Notes: a model not told the origin generated them from the sequence alone. A stretch of DNA of 64,000 nt from Profundicola sp048268105 (GCA_048268105.1 JBLWWH010000009.1:55068-119067), one strand, 5' to 3'; positions 19,404 through 29,185 are shown, numbered from the stretch's first letter. A program made the numbers and translations.

Positions 19404-20166
19404 ATTAAACTTAACCAAACCGATTTGCTTCTTCGACTTAGAAACTACTGGAATTAATGTGAGCAAAGATCGCATTGTTGAAATTGCTATTTTAAAAGTT
19501 TATCCATCGGGAGAGAAAGAAAGCAGAACTTGGCTAGTAAATCCAGAGATGCCAATTCCACCTGAAACAACAGCTATACACGGCATTACAGATGAGGATG
19601 TAGAAGATAAGCCTACTTTCAAAGAACTTGCGCCACAAGTGGTGCAAATGATAGAAGGATCGGATGTTGCTGGTTTTAACTCCAATCGATTTGATATTCC
19701 CTTATTGGCAGAGGAATTATTGCGTGTTGGTCAAGATTTGGATTTAAAAAAATGTAGACCTATCGATGTGCAGGTTATTTTCCATAAAATGGAACCACGA
19801 AATTTATCAGCTGCTTATAAATTCTATTGCGATAAAGATTTAATCAATGCGCATAGTGCCGAAGCTGATACCTTGGCAACCTATGAAATTTTAAAAGCTC
19901 AGATTGCTAAATATGAAGAGTTAGAAAATAGTATTGATTTCTTGAGTGAATATTCTCAACATTTTGAGAATGCAGATTTCGCAGGGTTTATTGGCTATGA
20001 CGATGATGGTCAAGAAATTTTCAAATTCGGTAAGTATAAAGGCAAAAAAGTAGAGGACGTTTTAGAGAAGGATAAAGGTTATTTTAGTTGGCTTCAAAAT
20101 GCTGACTTTCCATTATATACCAAAAAAGTATTAACAGCGATTCAATTGAGAAAATTATCTCTGTAG
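19396..20166 (+). CDS. DEDDh 3'-5' exonuclease (DNA polymerase III epsilon-like)
   Basis: A 256-residue exonuclease of the DnaQ superfamily. The catalytic acids are Asp14 and Glu16 (FFDLETTG), Asp100 (NRFDIPLL) and His153 with Asp158 (HSAEADTL), all present. After the nuclease domain (about 1-180) comes a C-terminal part with FKFGKYKGKKVEDV and FSWLQNADFP, a small accessory module seen in Bacteroidota homologues. It may proofread for PolC/DnaE or act in repair. ATG at 19396 is preferred to the TTG two codons earlier. It overlaps pssA by 8 bases. Confidence 0.92.
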   Translation: MRKLNLTKPICFFDLETTGINVSKDRIVEIAILKVYPSGEKESRTWLVNPEMPIPPETTAIHGITDEDVEDKPTFKELAPQVVQMIEGSDVAGFNSNRFDIPLLAEELLRVGQDLDLKKCRPIDVQVIFHKMEPRNLSAAYKFYCDKDLINAHSAEADTLATYEILKAQIAKYEELENSIDFLSEYSQHFENADFAGFIGYDDDGQEIFKFGKYKGKKVEDVLEKDKGYFSWLQNADFPLYTKKVLTAIQLRKLSL

Positions 20167-20269
20167 TTTATGTTTTAATTTGTATTTAATTTTGAATGCT
20201 TTGCCGACTTCAAATACAATCAATTCAAGACTTTATACAAATTTATAAACATCAGTTTAAGTCATTAAA

Positions 20270-20300
20270 AAACCTGCTCATTTTTTAAACGAGCAGGTTT
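20270..20300. terminator. Bidirectional terminator between exonuclease gene and htpG
   Basis: AAACCTGCTC (20270-20279) pairs with GAGCAGGTTT (20291-20300) around an 11-base loop. An A-run lies on the left and T-rich sequence on the right, so it can serve both converging genes. Confidence 0.85.
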
Positions 20301-20333
20301 AATTTATTTAAATCAATGGAAAACTTGCGTTAA

Positions 20334-22220
20334 TTATTTCAACAAAGCAAAACTTCTATTGATGAAGTCGGTTAGCTCTTTTCCTTTCAATAAATTCTGA
20401 GAAAGTTTAGCTAAATCTAAAGCTTGATTAATTACTTCTGCTTTTTGATCTTCTGGTTTCTCCAAAATCTCATTGGCTAGATTACTGTTGGTGTTCACTA
20501 CCAGGTTATACATTTCTGGGAAGTTATCCATACCGAACATTCCTCCACCACCTGTTTTTTGCATATCTTTCATTCTGCGCATAAACTCAGGTTGTGTGAT
20601 AACAAACGGAGCGTCTGAACTATCTAAATCTTCTAATTGAACAGTATATTTCTCTTTGTCGATTGTGTTTTCAAGGCTTGCTTTTAAATTCTTCTTTTGA
20701 TCATCCGTTAATCTAGAAACAACTACTTCATCTTTCTTGATTAAGTTATTGATGTGATCTGCATCCACACGCACCAATTGAACTTTTTCATTGGTTTGTT
20801 CTAATTTTTGAATAAAATGTGATGCAATTGGAGAGTCTAATAACAATACTTCGTAGCCCTTATCTCTAGCTGTAGAAATATAAGTATCCTGACTATCTTT
20901 ATCAGAAGCATATAAAACTACCAAATTTCCATCCTTATCGGTTTGGTTGTCTTTTATTTTGGCATTTAACTCTTCCCAAGTGAAGTAAGTTTCGTCTACA
21001 GTTGGGTAAAGCATAAATTTATCTGATTTATCAGCGAATTTCTCTTCAGAAACAACGCCATACTCTAAAACAACTTTTATATCATTCCATTTTTGCTCAA
21101 ATCCTTCGCGGTCTTCATTTAATAAAGAAGTTAGCTTATCGGCAACTTTACGTGTGATGTATTGTGAGATTTTCTTAACCGCTCCATCAGCTTGTAAGTA
21201 TGATCTAGAAACATTTAATGGAATATCTGGAGAATCAATTACACCTCTCAGTAACATTAAAAAATCTGGAACAATTCCTTTTACTTCGTCGGTTACGTAA
21301 ACTTGATTTTGATATAATTGAATCTTGTCCTGATCTATGTTTATATTGTTTCCTAATCTTGGGAAGAATAAAACTCCAGTTAAATTAAACGGATAATCTA
21401 CGTTAAGGTGAATCCAGAAAAGTGGTTCTTCAAGTTGAGTTGGATATAATTCTCTATAGAAGTTTAAATAATCCTCATCTGTTAAGTCCGTTGGTGTTTT
21501 AGTCCAGGCTGGATTTGGATTATTGATGATATTATCAACTTCTTTGGTTTCTGGTGTTGCATCTTCTGCAGCATCTTCAGGAAGTGGTAAAGTTTCTGTT
21601 TTAGTTCCAAATTTAATCGGAATCGGCATAAACTTGTTATACTTCATTAGAAGCTCTCTGATTCTTGCTTCTTCTAAGAATTCTGTTGAATCCTCTGCAA
21701 TATGTAGAACGATTTCTGTTCCTCTATCTTCTTTTTCAGTTTCCTCAATCGTGAATTCAGGACTTCCATCACAGCTCCATTTAACTGCTTGCGCACCATC
21801 TTGGTAAGATTTTGTAATAATGTCTACTCTTTCTGCCACCATAAACGCAGAATAGAAACCTAGACCAAAGTGTCCAATGATTCCTGAGTCGCTTGCAGAG
21901 TCTTTATATTTATTTAAGAACTCTTCTGCCCCTGAAAAGGCAACTTGGTTAATATATTTTTCAACCTCTTCAGCCGTCATACCAATACCTTGGTCGATAA
22001 TGTGAAGCGTTTTGTCTTCTTTATTTAATTTAACTTCAATCATTGGATTTCCATACTCAATTTGAGCTTCTCCAATATTGTTAAGGTGTTTTAACTTTAG
22101 CGTTGCATCGGTTGCATTCGAAATTAATTCTCTTAAGAATATCTCGTGGTCGCTGTATAAAAACTTTTTAATGAGTGGGAAAATATTCTCCACCGAAACA
22201 TTAATATTTCCTTTTTTCAT
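20334..22220 (-). CDS. htpG: Molecular chaperone HtpG (Hsp90)
   Basis: ATP-dependent cytosolic Hsp90 chaperone of 628 residues, normal length. The N-terminal GHKL ATPase domain has ELISNATDA, DQGIGM and GHFGLGFYSAFMV in order. The middle domain has the catalytic-loop sequence DIPLNVSRSYLQ, and the C-terminal dimerisation domain ends at FINRSFALLK. A short insertion with acidic residues (about 210-235) is typical of Bacteroidota. Upstream on the minus strand lies the palindrome GACA-AAA-TGTC (22277-22287), which could be a stress operator. It is monocistronic. Confidence 0.97.
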   Translation of the reverse strand: MKKGNINVSVENIFPLIKKFLYSDHEIFLRELISNATDATLKLKHLNNIGEAQIEYGNPMIEVKLNKEDKTLHIIDQGIGMTAEEVEKYINQVAFSGAEEFLNKYKDSASDSGIIGHFGLGFYSAFMVAERVDIITKSYQDGAQAVKWSCDGSPEFTIEETEKEDRGTEIVLHIAEDSTEFLEEARIRELLMKYNKFMPIPIKFGTKTETLPLPEDAAEDATPETKEVDNIINNPNPAWTKTPTDLTDEDYLNFYRELYPTQLEEPLFWIHLNVDYPFNLTGVLFFPRLGNNINIDQDKIQLYQNQVYVTDEVKGIVPDFLMLLRGVIDSPDIPLNVSRSYLQADGAVKKISQYITRKVADKLTSLLNEDREGFEQKWNDIKVVLEYGVVSEEKFADKSDKFMLYPTVDETYFTWEELNAKIKDNQTDKDGNLVVLYASDKDSQDTYISTARDKGYEVLLLDSPIASHFIQKLEQTNEKVQLVRVDADHINNLIKKDEVVVSRLTDDQKKNLKASLENTIDKEKYTVQLEDLDSSDAPFVITQPEFMRRMKDMQKTGGGGMFGMDNFPEMYNLVVNTNSNLANEILEKPEDQKAEVINQALDLAKLSQNLLKGKELTDFINRSFALLK

Positions 22221-22276
22221 ATTAAATCTGATTTGATTGGTCTGATTTCAAATAAAACACCAATCCAAAAAAACAT

Positions 22277-22287
22277 GACAAAATGTC
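22277..22287 (-). promoter_or_regulatory. Small palindrome upstream of htpG
   Basis: GACA-AAA-TGTC lies 57-67 bases before the htpG start. The arms are only 4 bp, so chance is possible. It is placed where a heat-shock operator would act. The sequence AATGTCGG of its right side recurs about 45 bases further upstream. Confidence 0.3.
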
Positions 22288-22398
22288 GGATAGACGAGTT
22301 TGTTCAATAATTAAAAAGTAAAAAGGAATGTCGGTAAATCGGCATCAGGATAAATGCGCTAAAGTGAGATGATAATTGTGACCATCATTGAGGTTTAA

Positions 22399-22833
22399 CT
22401 ACTTCTTCACTTTGTTTTTAACATAAACGATACTCTTTAAAATATTTCTCTTGTTCATTAATAAATCAGAAAAACTTAAGGTAGCCAACAAAGAAATAAA
22501 TGCTAATGCACCTAGTGCCCCACCAAAACCTTCGAAAAAATCACTTTTAAAAATAAATAATAATGGAAAAATTGCTCCAGCAATCATTAATCGTTTATAT
22601 CCCATATTTATTTGAGGTGAAACCATCCCAATAAAAGAGGTTCCAAAGAAAACTAATGGAATATTATTCGTTAAAAATGTATTTAAAAGATTCGGAAATA
22701 AATAGAAAAACAATCCTATTACCAAGGACAACAAAGCCGAAGATCGAACTGTGCTTATTTCAAATCTTTCACTTGCATAATAAGTTGAGACTGCTCCTAG
22801 AACTCCAAAAATGATTAAGATTAAAATATTCAT
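22399..22833 (-). CDS. Small integral membrane protein, partner of the upstream membrane protein
   Basis: I recognise no named family. The 144 residues form four or five hydrophobic helices, then a basic tail ending YVKNKVKK. It shares a clear pattern with the product of the gene just upstream: SSAL near the start of a helix, FFGTSFIGMVS, and FEGFGGALGALAF in the last third. The two genes overlap by four bases (ATGA type), which implies coupled translation and a likely heteromeric complex in the inner membrane. Gly-rich helix motifs suggest tight helix packing or a transport path. Confidence 0.75.
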   Translation of the reverse strand: MNILILIIFGVLGAVSTYYASERFEISTVRSSALLSLVIGLFFYLFPNLLNTFLTNNIPLVFFGTSFIGMVSPQINMGYKRLMIAGAIFPLLFIFKSDFFEGFGGALGALAFISLLATLSFSDLLMNKRNILKSIVYVKNKVKK

Positions 22834-23390
22834 AGAATTCTTTCTATTACAGCTAAAACAACTACACCAACAAAGGCGATGGTACCTAATTTTCCGCCTA
22901 CACCCACAAAAATATTCTTTCCAAGAATATATAGTACACCAGAAACTAATCCAGCTACGAGTATCATAAGCATAGAGGATTGCACTGCCATGCTAGTCAT
23001 TCCTATAAACGTTCCGCAATAAATGGCAGCCGGAAGCTTCTTTAAATAATCAGACTTAGAATTAATAGTTGGTAAAAACGACGCCCCGAGTCCTACCAAA
23101 GCCGAAGAAACTACATTGGATAAATCTGTGCTTGTATGTAATTGATAGCACAAAAGTCCTCCAACAGGCACCCATAAGGCTACCGAAATTTTCTCATAAT
23201 CATATTCTTCATGATGTAAATCCAAAAATCTAGTAGCTAATACTATGAGAAAAGTAATAATGGACGCTAAAATACTGACCGACCAAATATTGGCTTCGAA
23301 GTTTTCTAATACAGTTAAAACCAAAAAACAAACCTGAATTGCTAAAACAAAGAATAATATGAAAATCCTTAAGGTCTTATGTTTGCGCAT
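22830..23390 (-). CDS. Integral membrane protein paralogous to its overlapping neighbour
   Basis: A 186-residue protein with about six hydrophobic helices. It has a hydrophilic loop HHEEYDYEK near residue 70, then the half that resembles the downstream protein: SSALVGLGASF, YCGTFIGMTS and FVGVGGKLGTIAF. The first two helices form an extra N-terminal part that the partner lacks. No catalytic or cofactor motif is visible. Function is unknown. As first gene of the pair it probably carries the promoter, while DoxX lies upstream in the same direction after about 150 bases. Confidence 0.75.
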   Translation of the reverse strand: MRKHKTLRIFILFFVLAIQVCFLVLTVLENFEANIWSVSILASIITFLIVLATRFLDLHHEEYDYEKISVALWVPVGGLLCYQLHTSTDLSNVVSSALVGLGASFLPTINSKSDYLKKLPAAIYCGTFIGMTSMAVQSSMLMILVAGLVSGVLYILGKNIFVGVGGKLGTIAFVGVVVLAVIERIL

Positions 23391-23539
23391 TTTTTTAGTT
23401 TTCTATTACTCCTGCAATACAGTTCATGATGATAAAGACTATTAAAATAACTTCTAAACCATTTGAAATTGAGTTTGCAAAATTAGTTAAACCCCATCAT
23501 TTCAGGAATGATAAAAATTAGATAAGTAATTAAGATGAT

Positions 23540-23968
23540 TTAAATCTTATTTCTTTTTAATATATAATCTAGTGAAATTTTATCCCATTCTTGCGGTAAA
23601 ATCAGTAAAGCAATCAATAAAACGGTCCTAGGAAAAACATGTGATAAATTCCAAATAGGTTCAGCTAATCCATGACCAAATGTAACGATTACCAATACAG
23701 AACCTAATGCATATAATGCATAATTAACCCGCAATCCTAAAACCAACATGAGACCGCCAATTAGCTCAATATATGAGGTATAATAGGCAGTTGCTTGTAT
23801 AACGAAGTCTGGTAGTATCCCCTTAAAAGTACCATTAAAAAATTCAGCGTTGATTACGTTCTCCATACCCCAAGTAAAGACTTTTCCATAGCCTTGCATC
23901 ATAAATATAAAGCCTAAAATAAGTCTAAGAAGCCATACTGCTACAACTCTATTGGTATTGATTTTCAT
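23540..23968 (-). CDS. DoxX family membrane protein
   Basis: A 142-residue four-helix membrane protein of the DoxX superfamily. RLILGFIFMMQGYGKV opens the first helix with the family Gly-Lys, ELIGGLMLVLGLRVN is the second core motif, and the C-terminus ends in a charged tail. Members are linked to quinone-dependent redox steps or to sulfur metabolism, but this one cannot be assigned. I start at MKINTNRVVAVWLL, since the upstream in-frame Met adds an unrelated, partly hydrophobic extension of 16 residues. It lies downstream of alaS with 74 bases between. Confidence 0.85.
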   Translation of the reverse strand: MKINTNRVVAVWLLRLILGFIFMMQGYGKVFTWGMENVINAEFFNGTFKGILPDFVIQATAYYTSYIELIGGLMLVLGLRVNYALYALGSVLVIVTFGHGLAEPIWNLSHVFPRTVLLIALLILPQEWDKISLDYILKRNKI

Positions 23969-24042
23969 GTAATATATTTTAAACAAAAATGCAGTCTTCA
24001 ACCTGGAAAACTGCATTTTCTTTTATTAACTTAAACAATGTT

Positions 24043-26646
24043 TTAATCTAATAATTCTTTGGCAAGCTCTAATACTTTAGACAAACCATTCACATCTTTT
24101 CCTCCTGCGGTTGCAAAAACAGGTTGGCCTCCTCCGCCTCCTTTAATTTCTTTTGCCCATTCTCTCACTAGGTTTCCAGCATTCCAAGATTTTTCTTTCA
24201 ACACACTGTCAGACATTCCTACAGAAATCGTTGGTTTATCCTGATATGAATTAGCCACAACGATAAATAAATTATCAATTTCAGCTTTTAATTGAAATAC
24301 CAAGTCCTTGATTAATGCATTATCCATAGAAGTCTCAATCAAAATTGCATTTAGATCACCATAGGTTTGAACTTGATTTTTCCAAACTTGTTTTTGATTT
24401 CTGGCTTCTTGTAATTTATAATTTTCAATTTCCTTTTTCAGCCTATCATTTTCATTCTGAAGCTTTTCTAAAGAAGCTAAAACATCTTTTGGCTTGCCTA
24501 ATTTATCTTCAACTTGTCTGAATTGTTGTTCGAAGTTTTTAAAATAAGCTAAAGCTTTATCACCTGTAATTGCCTCAATTCTACGAATCCCAGCAGCTGA
24601 TGAACTTTCAGAAACAATTTGGAATAAATAGATATCACTTGTATTCACAACGTGAGTTCCACCACATAGCTCAACAGAATCACCAAACTTAATCATTCGA
24701 ACTACATCGCCATATTTCTCGCCGAAAAGAGCGATAGCACCCGCATCAATAGCATCATTAAATGCCATCGCGCGATCTTCGATTAAGTCTAAATGTTCTT
24801 TAATCTTATTATTAACAAAGTCGTTAACTTGTTTTAATTCTTCTTCGGTTAATTTAGAAAAATGTGAAAAATCGAATCTTAAATAATCTGGACCAACGAA
24901 ACTTCCTTTTTGCTGAACATGTTCACCTAATACGGTTCTAAGCGCTTGGTGTAATAAGTGAGTCGCAGAGTGATTTTTCATGATATCATTTCTGCGCTTA
25001 ACATTTACTTTCGCAGTTAAACCTTCTTTTACCTCAGGTAAATCTTTAGTAATATGAATAATTAAATTGTTCTCCTTTTTAGTATCAAGAACTTCAACTT
25101 TTTCATCTCCTGCGATTAAGAATCCATTATCTCCTATTTGCCCACCACTCTCTGCATAGAAAGGCGTTTGGTCTAAAACAATTTGATAAAATTCTCCTTT
25201 GTTATTTTCAACCTTTCTATAACGTGTGATATTTACTTCACCATCGGTTCGGTCGTAACCAACAAAAGATTCATTGGCATTAGGGTCTATCATTACCCAA
25301 TCCGATGTGGCTGTAGCCGAAGCTTTTTGTGAGCGCTTCTTCTGTTTTGCCATTTCTTCTTCATAGCCTTTTTCATCGATAGAAAAACCTTTTTCTTCTG
25401 CAATAATTCTTGATAAATCTGGTGGAAATCCAAAAGTATCGTATAACTCAAATACGTCAGTTCCGCTCAATACTTTGCCTTCTGAATTAGAAATTAAATT
25501 ATCTAAACGAACTAAACCTTGTTCAATAGTTCTAAGGAAACTTCTTTCTTCCTCAAAAATAACATCATTGATTAATTTCTGCTGTTTTGGTAACTCTGGG
25601 AAAGCTTCACCCATTTGCTTTGCCAAAACAGGAATTAACTTATGAATGAAAGGTTCGCTCATCCCTAAGTTTCTATATCCATAACTAATAGCTCGACGTA
25701 AAATTCTTCTGATAACATAACCCGCACCATTATTGGATGGCAATTGTCCATCTGCGATAGCAAAAGCAACTGCTCTGACGTGGTCTACCACTACGCGAAT
25801 GGCCATATCTACTGGTTGGCTACTACCGTATTTCTGGTTTGAAATAGATTCTAACTCAGCAATTAAATCCGTAAATACATCGGTATCATAATTAGATGTC
25901 TTTCCTTGTAACACCATACACAAACGTTCAAAGCCCATTCCCGTATCCACATGCTGCTGAGGCAGTTTTTCTAAACTTCCGTTTGCTTTGCGGTTAAACT
26001 CCATAAATACAAGATTCCAAATCTCAATCACTTGAGGATGGTCCATATTAACTAAAGTTTTACCGTCTACTTCAGCTTTTTCTTCAGCCGAACGAATATC
26101 TACGTGAATTTCTGAACATGGTCCACAAGGTCCTTGCTCGCCCATTTCCCAGAAGTTATCGTTTTTATTACCGTTTAATATTCTATCTTCAGAAATATGT
26201 TCTTTCCAAAAATCATAAGCCTCTTGATCTCTTTCTAAGTTCTCAGAATCATCACCTTCAAAAATGGTAACATATATATTGTCTTTAGAAATACCGAATT
26301 CCTTGGTCAATAATTCCCAAGACCATTCAATAGCTTCTTTTTTAAAGTAATCACCAAACGACCAGTTTCCCAACATTTCGAACATGGTGTGGTGATAAGT
26401 ATCTTTACCAACATCATCTAAATCATTGTGCTTACCCGAAACACGCAAACATTTTTGTGTATCGGCAATTCGATTTGAAATCGGTGTTTGATACCCTAAA
26501 AAATAGTCTTTGAATTGAGTCATACCTGAGTTACTAAACATTAAGGTAGGATCATCTTTCAAGACTAAAGGTGCGGATGGCACAATTTTATGCTCTTTTG
26601 ATTGAAAGAAATTTAAAAATTTGGCTCTTATTTCATTCGACTTCAT
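24043..26646 (-). CDS. alaS: Alanyl-tRNA synthetase
   Basis: Charges tRNA-Ala, and the editing domain removes mischarged Ser and Gly. Residues 1-460 form the class II catalytic and tRNA-recognition region (motif 1 around SNSGMTQFKDYF). The editing domain has zinc ligands in HSATHLLH (near 560) and CGGTHV (near 660). The C-terminal coiled coil and DHHA1 domain end with KEIKGGGGGQPVFATAGG. Length 867 is standard. It is transcribed alone towards DoxX and diverges from the M23 peptidase gene. Confidence 0.98.
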   Translation of the reverse strand: MKSNEIRAKFLNFFQSKEHKIVPSAPLVLKDDPTLMFSNSGMTQFKDYFLGYQTPISNRIADTQKCLRVSGKHNDLDDVGKDTYHHTMFEMLGNWSFGDYFKKEAIEWSWELLTKEFGISKDNIYVTIFEGDDSENLERDQEAYDFWKEHISEDRILNGNKNDNFWEMGEQGPCGPCSEIHVDIRSAEEKAEVDGKTLVNMDHPQVIEIWNLVFMEFNRKANGSLEKLPQQHVDTGMGFERLCMVLQGKTSNYDTDVFTDLIAELESISNQKYGSSQPVDMAIRVVVDHVRAVAFAIADGQLPSNNGAGYVIRRILRRAISYGYRNLGMSEPFIHKLIPVLAKQMGEAFPELPKQQKLINDVIFEEERSFLRTIEQGLVRLDNLISNSEGKVLSGTDVFELYDTFGFPPDLSRIIAEEKGFSIDEKGYEEEMAKQKKRSQKASATATSDWVMIDPNANESFVGYDRTDGEVNITRYRKVENNKGEFYQIVLDQTPFYAESGGQIGDNGFLIAGDEKVEVLDTKKENNLIIHITKDLPEVKEGLTAKVNVKRRNDIMKNHSATHLLHQALRTVLGEHVQQKGSFVGPDYLRFDFSHFSKLTEEELKQVNDFVNNKIKEHLDLIEDRAMAFNDAIDAGAIALFGEKYGDVVRMIKFGDSVELCGGTHVVNTSDIYLFQIVSESSSAAGIRRIEAITGDKALAYFKNFEQQFRQVEDKLGKPKDVLASLEKLQNENDRLKKEIENYKLQEARNQKQVWKNQVQTYGDLNAILIETSMDNALIKDLVFQLKAEIDNLFIVVANSYQDKPTISVGMSDSVLKEKSWNAGNLVREWAKEIKGGGGGQPVFATAGGKDVNGLSKVLELAKELLD

Positions 26647-26760
26647 AAATTCTTAATAATGATTTAGGATTTTTTTAACTATCATTTAAATAGAAATTGT
26701 ATTAATTTGCATCGCAACGGACGCAAATATACGGATGTTGCTACAATTTCAGCATTCAAT

Positions 26761-27738
26761 ATGAAGAAAAAGAAATTCTATTTCGACAAAGATACGGGGG
26801 ATTTAATTCCAGTCAAAAAATCTAAAAGAAACACCGCAAAACTGATTCTATCAGTGGTTTTCTTAACTTTATTTTTCTCAGCTATTGGTACAGCTTTAGG
26901 CTACCATTATTTAGTAAAACCTAAAACTTATGGTCAAGCAAAGTTGGCCAACGAGTTAGAGAAAATGGAGTTACAGTATAGATTATTAAACAAAAAATTC
27001 GAGCAAACTCAAACCGTTTTATCTGATTTGGAAGAAAGAGATGATAATATTTATCGTTCTTTCTTTGAATTAGCACCTGTTCCTAACGATGTAAGAAAAG
27101 CAGGTTTTGGTGGAACGGATCGTTATGCTAATTTCTCTGATTTAACTTACGCAGACTTAGTAACTGAGACTTCTAAGAATTTAGATATTATCAACAAAAG
27201 ATTAGTAGTTCAATCAAAATCATTAGATGATGTTTTGGTGGCTGCTAAGGATAAGGAAGAAATGTTCAAACATATTCCAGCGATTCAACCAGTTTCTAAC
27301 AAGCAATTAAATAGAATGGCATCTGGTTATGGAATGCGTCTGCATCCAATTCTTAAGATCGGGAAAATGCACTGGGGTACAGATTTCGCTGCACCAACAG
27401 GAACGCCTATTTATGCTACTGGAAACGCCAGAGTGAAAGTTGCGGGTAATATGGGAGGATATGGAAACGTAGTTGTTTTAGATCATGGCTATGGATACGA
27501 AACGCTTTATGGTCACATGAGCAGAATCAAAACACGTAAAGGCCAAAAAGTTCAACGTGGTGATGTCATCGGATATGTTGGAAATACAGGATTATCTTCA
27601 GGACCACACTTGCACTACGAAGTTCATAAGGATGGAGAGAAGATTGATCCGATTAGTTTTTTCTATGATGACGTAAATCCAGATGAATTTAAAGTATTAT
27701 TTGAAAAATCTCAAAAAATGACTGTATCTTTGGATTGA
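26761..27738 (+). CDS. M23 family metallopeptidase (LytM domain), membrane-anchored
   Basis: A 325-residue cell-wall endopeptidase or regulator. It starts MKKKKFYFDKDTGD at 26761; the in-frame codons before it overlap the likely promoter (TTAATTTG at about 26702). A single N-terminal membrane helix (LILSVVFLTLFFSAIG) is followed by a short coiled coil, placing the LytM domain in the periplasm. The zinc ligands are complete: His204 and Asp208 (HWGTDF) and His285 (HLHYE), with His283 as catalytic partner, so it should be active rather than an EnvC-type degenerate activator. It overlaps the MerR gene by one base. Confidence 0.92.
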   Translation: MKKKKFYFDKDTGDLIPVKKSKRNTAKLILSVVFLTLFFSAIGTALGYHYLVKPKTYGQAKLANELEKMELQYRLLNKKFEQTQTVLSDLEERDDNIYRSFFELAPVPNDVRKAGFGGTDRYANFSDLTYADLVTETSKNLDIINKRLVVQSKSLDDVLVAAKDKEEMFKHIPAIQPVSNKQLNRMASGYGMRLHPILKIGKMHWGTDFAAPTGTPIYATGNARVKVAGNMGGYGNVVVLDHGYGYETLYGHMSRIKTRKGQKVQRGDVIGYVGNTGLSSGPHLHYEVHKDGEKIDPISFFYDDVNPDEFKVLFEKSQKMTVSLD

Positions 27739-28079
27739 TGCAGATTAATTTACCAGATAAGTTATATTATTCGATTGGCGAAGTAGCACGTGCTTTTGAC
27801 GTGAATGCTTCGCTAATCCGCTTTTGGGAAAAAGAGTTTGATATTATTCAACCCAAGAAAAACAAAAAAGGAAATCGTCTGTTTACACCCAAGGATATTA
27901 AAAACCTAAAAATCATCTATCATCTCGTGAAAGAACGTGGCTACACATTAGAGGGTGCTCGTGTTGCACTGGAGGAAGATCAACACCTAGAAGATGAAAT
28001 TGAATTGGTTTTTAGATTAGAGAAAATAAAAGCTGAGATTCTATCTTTGAAATCTTATTTTGATGATGTGGAGGATTAA
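27738..28079 (+). CDS. MerR family transcriptional regulator
   Basis: A 113-residue DNA-binding protein. The winged helix-turn-helix occupies about 8-80: YYSIGEVARAFDVNASLIRFW followed by the wing KKNKKGNRLFTPKD and a short dimerisation helix. No effector-binding domain or sensor Cys is present. Its ATG shares one base with the TGA of the peptidase gene (TGATG), so the two are coupled. Similar M23-MerR pairs occur in other Flavobacteriia, which suggests a link to cell-wall growth, though the target genes are unknown. Confidence 0.9.
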   Translation: MQINLPDKLYYSIGEVARAFDVNASLIRFWEKEFDIIQPKKNKKGNRLFTPKDIKNLKIIYHLVKERGYTLEGARVALEEDQHLEDEIELVFRLEKIKAEILSLKSYFDDVED

Positions 28080-28081
28080 TT

Positions 28082-29185
28082 TTATTCTTTATATAAAATA
28101 GAAGCTTTTTCAGTTCTAAAATATCCTACCAAAAGTTCAACAAAGCGATTATAACTTTCTATTCCTTCTTCTTGATTATTGGCTTTTAAGTAAGCATTAT
28201 TCATCGCAGAAAAAATACGATCAGCACGCCCCGAATATTTGTTATAGAAATCTCTTTCCGCTTGATAATCTCGTTTCATTCCATCGCTGAATGCATCCAA
28301 TTGTTCACGAACAAACAATGAGTCTTGAGGGTAAATTTCTCTTAATGAGTATTTTAATGCTTTGAAATTTGCTGTGTATTTTAATTTATCATCAGAGCTT
28401 TGCATACAGGTCAAATAACCAATAAAATTAGCTTCATATTCTGTGGCGTAGCCCATTTGATGCGCTTGTTCATGGGCCATGGTTACAGGCATGTTAGTAG
28501 TTGGAATTAGCCTGGTTACCTGTGCTTCACCAGAAAATGGATTGTAATAACCGCTCACTCCAAAGTATCTCATCATTATACTATACAAAGAGTATTTCTT
28601 TACACTGTTAGCAGGAAGTTTGGCGTATTTTAAGTCTATATCTCTTAAATTTAAATTAGTTGGCAAATCCATATAAAATTCTTTTCTTTTGAATTTGAGG
28701 ACACCTTCTCTATCCTCTTCCAAATTTTCTCTTAAGACTAAACTATTTTCTAAGCTATACTCAGCAATACTCTTTAATTCTTCTAAACTATATTTCTGAC
28801 CCTTTAATTTTTCACTTAAGTTGGGTTTATAATAATTAAATCCCCAAACCATGTGAAATAATAAATATAAAAAAGAAATTAATTTAATTAGCCTAGCCAA
28901 TACCCGTATTCCTCGCCATTTCTGGCCCAATAGAAAGCATTTTAACATGATTACTAAAGATGCGATAAGAGATACGAACAGTAAAGCATAGAATATATCC
29001 CCAATTGAAAACGGAATCCAACCAAATAAGATAGAATATAGCGGATAGAACATTTTATAGAAAGCGGGATAAAATTCATGTGTGAAATACATCCAATTAC
29101 CTAGAGAATTTACCAAAATCCATACGGCTAAAACAAAAACACCAGCGAACACCAATGGTTTATAGCTATTAATTTGTTTCTGCAT
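28082..29185 (-). CDS. DUF3810 family membrane protein with HExxH motif
   Basis: A 367-residue protein with about four hydrophobic helices in the first 120 residues, then a soluble domain outside the membrane. The motif AHEQAH near residue 237 is HExxH, followed by EYEANF, whose Glu could be the third zinc ligand, so a metallopeptidase is likely. DUF3810 is known from Bacteroidota and Firmicutes without an established substrate. The start MQKQINSYKPLVFAG sits just before the first helix. Its 3' end lies two bases from the end of the converging MerR gene. Confidence 0.87.
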   Translation of the reverse strand: MQKQINSYKPLVFAGVFVLAVWILVNSLGNWMYFTHEFYPAFYKMFYPLYSILFGWIPFSIGDIFYALLFVSLIASLVIMLKCFLLGQKWRGIRVLARLIKLISFLYLLFHMVWGFNYYKPNLSEKLKGQKYSLEELKSIAEYSLENSLVLRENLEEDREGVLKFKRKEFYMDLPTNLNLRDIDLKYAKLPANSVKKYSLYSIMMRYFGVSGYYNPFSGEAQVTRLIPTTNMPVTMAHEQAHQMGYATEYEANFIGYLTCMQSSDDKLKYTANFKALKYSLREIYPQDSLFVREQLDAFSDGMKRDYQAERDFYNKYSGRADRIFSAMNNAYLKANNQEEGIESYNRFVELLVGYFRTEKASILYKE

